NCBI GenBank assembly: GCA_021018995.1
Contig: CM037590.1
Span: 101,433,097-101,497,096 of the forward strand
DNA: 64,000 bases
Origin: Chloranthus sessilifolius
Lineage: Eukaryota; Streptophyta; Magnoliopsida; Chloranthales; Chloranthaceae
Direction of reading: 5' to 3'
In this document: piece by piece, positions 56,722 to 64,000 of the stretch
Layout of the letters: each line of letters starts with the position of its first letter
Numbering within the stretch: position 1 is the first letter of the stretch
Program-made: the position numbers and the translations under genes
The notes under the pieces: generated by a model
Told to the model about the DNA's origin: nothing
Database searches by the model: none
The model's input: only the letters and a program-made list of their open reading frames with translations

Positions 56722-57394
56722 GATTTCCTTACAGATTCTGATTCAGATTAGATCCTAGCTTCTAGATTGTATCTTAGGTTTTTCTTCTTGTAATTCCACT
56801 TGTAACTATTTTTATTTCACTTTAATAGAAATTCTAGTTTTATCTATTGCTCTGTTCTGTGTTTCTTTCTGATTGTTTGGTACTTTTGATTTTGTTCCTT
56901 TTGCCATTCATGGGAGAAGCATTTTTGGGAGGATATTTTTCGTAGAACCTGTAATCCATGTAGCAGATAGATGTCGTTGGTGGCCGAATAAGTTTTGTGC
57001 AATACCTGCCTCAGGATTTTCAATGGCTTCCTCTTCAAATTGATGTGCCCTGTGCAGTGTACCTCGCGAAGATCCCCAGCTCAGCTGCGCGAGACATGTC
57101 CTTCACTCATCACTGATTGCTCTTCGCGAGGATCCCCGCGCGATACACTTACCTCTTTAAATACCATGCCTCTCTTTGGACATTCATTTAATGCTACTTC
57201 TCTTTTCCAAAGAGCCAATTGTGTATTTTCTTCTTTCCCCACACAACACTCATTTATTGCCAAGTGTGAAAAGGGGTGCAATTTCAATTTTGCCGATTCA
57301 TGTTCCCTCGTCCCTCTCTTTTAAACCGGCCCTCAGTCCCTTTTCATCTCATCCCTCCTCTTCTAATCATAGAAGTCCATACCTCCTCACACAA
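56722..57394 (+). other. spacer between ORF3 and the small ORF
   Basis: No credible gene is seen. tcgcga(a/g)gatcc words occur at 57063-57140, again like those in the LTR. Confidence 0.5.
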
Positions 57395-57637
57395 ATGGTG
57401 GATGACAGCCCCTTTGGCTTCCCAATCAAATTTTACCCCATCTGGGAAGATCCCCCACCGCCTAAGGAGACGGACCCCTTGCAATTTCTCTGGGATGAGT
57501 ATGACGAGGTCCAGTGACTCCTCGCCAAGGAAGAAATGAAAAAGAAGAAAGAGAAGTGAGAAAAGAAGAAGAGAAAAAGGGCGCCACCTGCATCTCCCCC
57601 TCCCTCTTCCTCAAACCCTCCCCCGGCTACACATTGA
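57395..57637 (+). pseudogene. small WDEY-motif ORF, copy 2
   Basis: ATG at 57395 opens MVDDSPFGFPIKFYPIWEDP, then KETDPLQFLWDEYDEVQ, a stop, LLAKEEMKKKKEK, a stop, and a basic, proline-rich end at 57637 (81 codons in all). The first stop fits CGA to TGA; the first stop position has Arg in the copy at 27227-27667. Conserved residues are IKF, the I(W)xD, the WDEYxEVQ box and the Lys tract. The function is unknown. It sits directly upstream of the internal polypurine tract in this element and upstream of a similar tract in the 5.7-kb element. Confidence 0.7.
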
Positions 57638-57838
57638 CTCCCTCCCCATCTTGTCTTTTCCCTTTCCCTTTTTTTTTCTCATATTTTCTTTTTCTTTTAA
57701 TGAAAGTTTTCTTTTAGTTCCATACTGTTTAGTTTTGCATTTTTATTTCTCTCTCTTATTCTGTGTTTGTTTCTGTATGTTTCCTTGGATTCTACCATTT
57801 ATTCTCACCTCTGAACCAGTGAGGACACTGCTCCTCCT
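57638..57838 (+). other. pyrimidine-rich spacer before the internal polypurine tract
   Basis: T/C-rich sequence without a gene. It ends with gtgaggacactgctcctcct just before the purine tract. The counterpart in the 5.7-kb element reads GTGAACAATAAGGACATTG. Confidence 0.55.
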
Positions 57839-57853
57839 AGGTTTGGGGGTGTG
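57839..57853 (+). promoter_or_regulatory. internal polypurine tract
   Basis: aggtttgggggtgtg repeats the terminal tract at 61374-61386 almost exactly. It could prime a second plus strand, like a central polypurine tract. The solo LTR inserted immediately after it. Confidence 0.6.
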
Positions 57854-59723
57854 TGATAAGTAGTGAAAAATACCATTTTTCACCCCTAAACATGAGCCTT
57901 GAAAGACCCTTGAGAGGACTAAATAAGTGCTTTAGTGTTCATATTGCAGCTAACCAAAAAGACAGGTCCAAATCCGAAAACCATCCTAAAATGATCAAAA
58001 AGCTGACAACGCATGTCAAGCTCAAAGAGGGAGTGAAGAAATAGCCTCAGCAATGGCTAAAAAGGTCCTAAAAGAGCAAGAAAAGACCTGAAGAAGAAGA
58101 AGGATCCATTCGCAAAGAAGAATGGAAGCTAAAAGTCAATTCGCAAAGAACTTCTACTATTCGCAAAGAACCTTGAACTTTTCGAAAAGAAGAAAACACT
58201 CCTCGAATAGAAGAATGACCTTTGCGAAAAGAAGAAAACACTCTGCGAAAAGAAGAGAAGTCCTTTGCGAAAAGATCTCCTGAAGCCAAAATGCTTTGCG
58301 AAAAGATGTCCTGAAGCCAAAATGCTTTGCGAAGAGCTTACGAGCCAAACTACTTTGCTAAAAAGCCCTTAAACTATGCGAAATGGCATTACGGGGATTT
58401 GCATTCGTCCAAGGGTATTTCAGAAACTTTGCACGCCCCAATGCATTTTAAAACCCAAGGACATTAGGAAGATTACGAGCACGAACCAAAGGCATATTCC
58501 ACCCCATGTGAACACCCAAAGATGAAATTACTTGGCGGGAACTTCTAGAAGCTCAAACAGATTTTGAATTACATAATGAATTGATGCCTCTGTTCTCGAT
58601 TGGTGAACCAGATCAAGCATTTTCGATTGGCGAGCAGATCTGGATCCCGTGCTCGACTCCTATTGGTTGATACAGATCTATCCAATTACGATTGGTTGAT
58701 ACACATCCGAGTGGCTTAGGAAAAACTATAAATAGACGAACCATTTGCCCAATTTGGGTATCCAGATTTTAGAGTTTTCATCTCTGTTTCCCTCATTCCT
58801 ACGGATAGCTTATCCCAACCCCCCAGTAATCCCTTCTTGTAGTTTACCTTTGAGAGCCATTGTGAGTGATTTGTACTTCCAAGTTCGGATTCAAGATCAG
58901 TAAACTGAGGGCTCTCAAAAGCTCGACCAAGTCGAGGGCTCTCTAAGCCGTGCTCTGTAATTGTAACGTTGGATTTTAAAGGTTGTAATTTGTGTCTTCT
59001 CCATTGGAGTCATGTCGAGGGTTCGAATGTTCACCTTAGTGCATTAGACTTGTATAGATTCACTCATCCGCATCCAACTTCCGTTAATGCATCATCCCTG
59101 TGCGAGTTAGCGTTGGGAACCTAATTCAAGCGCATTCTGATGATGTTCATTACGAACTAAAGAATAGGCCACAACTATTGGATGATCATGACCATTGGAC
59201 GGATCATAGCCATAAGTCTAAACCTATTCCTTAATTCGGATTTATTTCTCTTACATCTATCGTAGCGGATGAAGATTGAATCGCTTCGTGGAAATACAGA
59301 TTCTCCATTAAAATTCAGAGGCTAAAATGCATGAAGCTATTATTTCTGCATTTGTCTTATTTTAAACATCTCCCCAACTCGGATCTGGATCATGTAGATA
59401 GTTCTTTTCTTTATTTGCTTATAGTTAAATGTGACACAATCCAACACTCTCTTTTATCTATTCTTTTTAGATAATTATAGAGCCAGATCTGGTAGCACAG
59501 ATCTGGAGGTTTATCTCTCATTTTAGACAAACTTCTCTGTGGACGATCTTGAAATACTTACTTTTAAAACTTGCTACAATTGGCCCTGATCTTGCAGGCC
59601 AGTGTTAGCCCCAATGTGCTGATATCCCTTTCATAAGTTAACATCCATATAACCTAGCATTCTTTAATTCTTTAATTCTTGATTAATAATGCACATAATT
59701 ATGGCACACTTGGAGCGACAACA
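57854..59723 (+). mobile_element. solo LTR of a related family, TTCGCAAAGAA-rich
   Basis: It begins tgataagtagtgaaaaat and ends gcgacaaca, flanked by perfect gtgtg duplications at 57849-57853 and 59724-59728. It shares the accatttttcacccct start and the ttgctacaa..ggccctg..cttgcagg block with the 44186 LTR but is otherwise different. TATA box ctataaatag lies at 58726-58735. From 58105 to 58380 it is made of tt(c/t)gc(a/g)aa(a)gaa-type words. It has no internal region, so it is a solo LTR of 1,870 bp. Confidence 0.85.
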
Positions 59724-59728
59724 GTGTG

Positions 59729-61373
59729 GCAGGTAGGTCTGCCAATAATATAGTTAACTTAAAGTGTAGCAGAATCATGTGAGTAACATAGAAATGGAGC
59801 TGTGTTCACTTAAGAATTATGAAAATTAAGGAATTTAAAACTTTTTGCAGATCTTTAGACATTATAAATTTCTAAATTTTCATATTTTCATGATGAGAAC
59901 ACCAAGAAAACTCACTGGTATCAGCACTTACTGAATCATTGAAGAGAGAAAAAGGTAAGGACAGACTTAAAAGTACAAAGGAAGACCATCACTAGTGAGA
60001 ATTGGGCCTACAAAATTTTTTTTGAGGAGTGATTGAGGCAAATTTCTTCTAGCTTTAAGGACTGGCTGAGTCAATGTGTTCACTAAAAGTTAGGTAACTC
60101 CAAGTTGAAACAACTGACAGCACTCATGACACTTAGGAAAGGATCAAGGCCTTCTCTTGGACAATTTGAGCCTAAACAGACCAAACCCTAAAGCAACTGC
60201 CCTTGTTCATACACTCTTTGAGCTTCAAAGTCCAATTTTCTTCAAAACACACCTGAGTACTTGTACCTGAACCTATGGATCTGATTTAACCTTACCCTCA
60301 CTCTGAGAAGTCAGAAGGTAAAAGAGAAAGAGTTAAAGATGGACTAGCTAGGGTCAACATTGGATGGGCGGAGAAGAGTTATCTGAAGTTCTAGCAGTGT
60401 AACAACTGAGGAAAAAGGTGGCAATTCATCAAAGCAAAAATAAAAAAATAAAAAGAAGAAAACTACACCAGAAAGAAAAGAAAACAATAATGAAGAGGAG
60501 TAAGAGAGGAATAAAGAGGAAACATTCATTGGAAAAAATCAAACAAGAGGAGAAACTGATCACTTCAAATATGAAGATTTCAAAGAAGATGAAAGGAGCT
60601 GAATTAAAGAAGGTGAAGTCATGAATCACCTCCTGCACCTATTGAATTCTGAATTTCGAACCCCTTTTTCAACCTTCAAATTCTTTTTATAACCCAATAC
60701 CATAAGCCACATTACAGCCCAGTTAAAGCCATTGTGATCCAAAGTTGAATGAGCTGTCATGTGGAGATAATGAGTTGTCCAATCTATGGTAAAAATCTGC
60801 CAATGATACTAGAACTTGAATGCTATGCCTATGCTCATGCTTACAGACCCATTTGGGGGATGTAACTGCTCTTGAGCTTGAGAGACAATGAAACCCTCAA
60901 AAGTTCTTTGTGAGAGTACGCCCTGGAGAGCTTTGGGTCTGATATTGAATGTATTGGGCATGACCTACAACCTAATTTTTAATTTAATGGTGAGCTCAGT
61001 GCTAACACACGTGTAGTTTCCCTGTTGTGAACTTATTGGAAATGCTGTGCTATCATGTGAAGTTTATGTTGCTTAAACATTGGTGCAGACAATGTATTTT
61101 AAATTTCCTATATTTTTACCGATTCAAGGGTGAACTGATACTCTATTTCATGACTGCTAACTTGACAATCTTGCACTACTGTTAACTGTTTTATTGAGAA
61201 GTTTGTGGGTATCTTCACTGAAAACCCTCAAGAGACTTCACTCCTCTACTAGGGATGACCTAGGGGTTTAAAAGGCTTGGTACATATGCTAAATGTATCC
61301 ATGTTCCCTATGGAAGTGGCATTTAATTTCTGTAGATTTTTAGTGTAGCTTTACTAAGGGACTAGCAAAGATT
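59729..61373 (+). other. conserved non-coding tail of the 19.7-kb element
   Basis: No coding sequence is seen apart from a Lys-rich short frame (60418-60624), which I take as chance. The last 150 bases match the tail of the 5.7-kb element (ctagggatgacctaggggtt at 61250). It ends at the terminal polypurine tract. Confidence 0.7.
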
Positions 61374-61386
61374 AGGTTTGGGGGTG
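61374..61386 (+). promoter_or_regulatory. terminal polypurine tract
   Basis: aggtttgggggtg lies directly before the 3' LTR, where plus-strand DNA synthesis starts. Confidence 0.8.
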
Positions 61387-63873
61387 TGTTAAGACCTGAA
61401 AAGTACCACTTTTCACCCCTTAACTTAATCTTTGTTGGACCCTTAATCATTTAATAAAAGTATTTTAAGCACATTACTGCGGGTAATAAGCTGATTGCAA
61501 TAAGGCCTTAATCCTGCTAAGGAGCCCACTTTTGCCCCTGAAGTCTCCCAGGAGAATGGAAGACAGAGAGCCTGACTGCATGAAGGCAGAGCACAACAGC
61601 AGTAAAGAAAGAAATGAGCCTCGCGCAGCTGTCGCAAGGTTCACATGACTCAGAAAGCCAGCCTCGTGCAATCCTCTCGAGTTTCCCATGACATCATACC
61701 AATTGTCCGTGCTGTTCTCATGCAGTTTAGTGACAGAAGAGCTCCTGCAGCATGGTTTGCACAGCTCTCGCAAAGCTCAAATATAGATGATCGTGCAGTC
61801 TCACGCAGCTCAAGAAAGCAGCTCTCAAACCTCTCGCAGTTTACTCAGATCAGCTGAGGAGAGAGAGTTCCAGGTATCTCTGTGCGCAGCTGTCGCGCAG
61901 TGGCCACGGGATGCAAAACTTCAGAAAAACCTCTCGCGCAGTTTAGAGACCAATGCACATTACGTCCTCGCGAGGATCCTCGTGAAGATCCATTGAGAAA
62001 CAAACTGCTCGCGCGATTCCCACACCATTCAGAAGGAAAGTGCAATCCCGCGAAGACCAGAGCAATCTAGCGAGGATTCAATGCTCTATCGCATGACTGC
62101 TTCAGTTGTAATTAAGACAACCCCGCGACGACTAGAATTTCAAGCTAATCCAATCTCGCGAAGACCGTGCTACCACGCGACAGTCTTGGAAGCCAGTGCT
62201 ACCTAGCAAGGCTCTGGACTCTAACTCTCCCTCATTTCTACAGAGGACATTCTAGGAACTTCCAGCAATTAGGGCATGCACTCCAACTCTTCAATTTCTG
62301 TGCACGCGCCTCGAGGCATCCAAGGAATAGTATTAGGCCATGTGGCATCATTAAAATTAGGGTTTCCTAACCCTAAAGCGCCGCCAAACTAACTGCTATA
62401 TAAACCTAAGCTTGGTTTAGGTTTAGGGATTGGATAGAATAGAATTTTGTCTATCTTCTTCTTGCAGTAGCTGCAGATCTCTAGTAAGGTTTCGGTAGAT
62501 TTCTTTTTACTTTTTCTTCTCTCCATAGTTCAGCATTTGCTGGCTATGCCTTTGTATTACTATTTGGAATAGATTAATGGAGTTTTATGATAGGGTGTTT
62601 TACATTTATGAAATTTCTGTTTGTGAGTTGTTCTGTACAAGGCTACTACCTTGAGATCCTCCATTGCTAGGATGTATTGCAAGCAATGGAGGACTGATTT
62701 TATGGTTTACTCAGATCCAAGTGACCTGTGTGTCTGGGCTAACATGCTCCCATATAGGCCTAGTCCCACCACAGGACCTACTAGATCTGAAGTCCCCATG
62801 GGAGCAATGAGCTTTTGTAGCCTTGTGAACATGGTGGTGGCAGCAATGTTTCTTGTTCTATCTTGAGCTTTGTGAGGAGGATAGCCTCTGGGATAGCCTA
62901 TGACCATTTAAGTGGGCAGGTTATAGCCTTAGGGTGAAGCTAACCCACAGACTCAAGACGGATTGTTCTTCTCTGCACTTGTGCTTGTAGCCCTGTGAGA
63001 GATTGTGCTGAGACAAACTCCCCTGTATGTGTATAGACCCGCCATCAGATGACAGATCTGGTTTGGTTATAGAGATTGTAGGCTTGTGACTGGATCACTA
63101 CAGTCTCTCTAAAGCAGTGGACAGCTGGATCTAAGGCTGCACTCAAACTCTTGCTGGTTCTATGTGTCTGGGCTAACATGCTCCCATACAGGCCTAGCCC
63201 CACACATAGCACTTTAGAGGTTGAGGTTCCCTATGGATTCTTGTGCTTGTAGCCTGGATGAAGTAGTGCCTACAATGATAAACTATTTCTGACCCATCTC
63301 TGGACTGTGGTTCCCCAATTGGATAGTCTGTGACCATTAAGTGGACAGGTTATAGCCATAAAGGGATTGGATCATGGCATAGAGATGAGTTGGATTCTTT
63401 CTCCTTAGTGGTGATAATGTAGCCATTGGACAGAACTTCTATAGCAACAGATTTGAATTTGAGTCATGAAACCCATCAGATCTAAACCTAATAGCATACT
63501 TCTCACCCTTTTATATTTATTTTCTCACTCCATCTTCTTTCTTAATCCTTTTTATAGTTTAGACATTAGGATACCTTAGAATTTAGATTTTAGTGACCCT
63601 AAATCCTCTTCCATTTAGGATTGCCAGATCTGTAGTCAGATCTGGAGGGCCTACTAAAGATGGCTCCCTTGGAGCTTAAGATAAACTTCCCTATGGGACA
63701 AACTCTTACTTATCAAAACTTGCTACAACAGGTCCTGTATCTTATAGGATTGTGTGTTTTGAGGCTTGCTGCTCTGTCATTTTCAATTCACCTTTCATTC
63801 ATTTTCATTCACCCCATTCTTATCACTGCCCCCAATAAAGTCAGTAGCAAGCACTTTAAAAAATAGTTCAACA
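61387..63873 (+). repeat. 3' LTR of the 19.7-kb element
   Basis: It matches 44186-46658 from tgttaagacctgaaaag to gttcaaca. The two differ by scattered substitutions, many of them CG to TG or CA, and small indels. They are clearly not identical, so the insertion is not very recent. Confidence 0.92.
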
Positions 63874-63878
63874 GAAGA

Positions 63879-64000
63879 AAATTAAAATAAAAGTGAAACA
63901 GAGGATAAAGATATGGTGAAAAAAATAATCCTAAAACATCCTAAACCTGTAAGATGCAGGGCCTATTGTAGCAAGTTTTGATAAGTAAGAGTTTGTCCCA
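63879..64000 (-). mobile_element. minus-strand Athila-like LTR, second fragment
   Basis: The last bases (gggcctattgtagcaag, gataagtaagagtttgtccca) are the inverted complement of the conserved GGGACAAACTCTTAC...TTGCTACAA block near LTR ends (46480-46515). It continues 44141-44185 across the 19.7-kb element and runs out of the window. Confidence 0.75.

Larger units (their letters stand above)
44186..63873 (+). mobile_element. complete 19.7-kb Athila-like Ty3/gypsy retrotransposon
   Basis: Two LTRs (44186-46658 and 61387-63873) of about 2.48 kb are flanked by perfect gaaga duplications at 44181-44185 and 63874-63878. Inside are a tRNA-Asp-type primer site, gag, protease, reverse transcriptase, RNase H, integrase (gypsy order), a third long ORF, a small WDEY ORF, an internal polypurine tract, a tail and a terminal polypurine tract. 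A solo LTR of another family (57854-59723) has landed inside, so the original size was about 17.8 kb. The third ORF after integrase and the primer site point to the Athila lineage. Stops in every ORF show that this copy is inactive. Confidence 0.9.

Noticed and set aside
60418..60638. Lys-rich short frame and its minus-strand partner
   Set aside because: A-rich sequence in the non-coding tail. There is no counterpart in the 5.7-kb element.

Overview
The window is nuclear DNA of a flowering plant with a repeat-rich genome. The evidence is nested plant LTR retrotransposons (Copia, and Ty3/gypsy of Athila-like and Del-like type), an Au-type SINE, LINE 3' ends, MITEs, a PIF/Harbinger DNA transposon and a split plant gene of the CSC1/OSCA (HYP1-like) channel family. 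I see no bacterial, CRISPR, tRNA or rRNA feature. I cannot name the species.

Layout. 1-10165: a decayed plus-strand Copia element (integrase 565-1146, reverse transcriptase 8808-10165) is split by an LTR-like insertion (1147-8807, target duplication TCTAC), which is itself split by a minus-strand Copia element (about 3195-8291). 10513-10680: an Au SINE. 11872-20249: the first two coding exons of a minus-strand CSC1-like gene, separated by a 7.9-kb intron that holds a gag-only LTR element (14950-18384), LINE fragments and a MITE. 20489-22285: a hAT-like MITE, a foldback MITE and a GA-rich array upstream of that gene. 23383-35446: minus-strand genes of a PIF/Harbinger-like region in the order SANT/Myb ORF1, DDE transposase, viroplasmin-domain ORF and an acidic ORF. 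They are interrupted by a 5.7-kb non-autonomous LTR element (23860-29541) and a 2.9-kb solo LTR (32473-35381). 36392-44140: a Del-like gypsy element with gag but no pol and 3.2-kb LTRs. 44141-64000: a minus-strand LTR fragment split by a complete 19.7-kb Athila-like element (44186-63873, target duplication GAAGA).

The 19.7-kb element is the core of the window. Its order is LTR, tRNA-Asp-type primer site, gag, protease, reverse transcriptase/RNase H, integrase, a third reading frame of about 1,050 codons, a small reading frame with the motif WDEYDEVQ, an internal polypurine tract, a solo LTR of another family (57854-59723, target duplication GTGTG), a 1.7-kb tail, the terminal polypurine tract and the second LTR. 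The small WDEY frame and the tail recur in the unrelated-looking 5.7-kb element at 23860-29541, which suggests a conserved accessory module that has not been lost even where gag and pol are gone.

Most retroelement frames carry stops that fit C-to-T or G-to-A change (TGG, CAG, CAA or CGA to stop), as expected of methylated, silenced copies. All family names rest on motifs read by eye; no database search or alignment program was run. Boundaries given to the base are those where LTR ends and target duplications can be read; the others are approximate.
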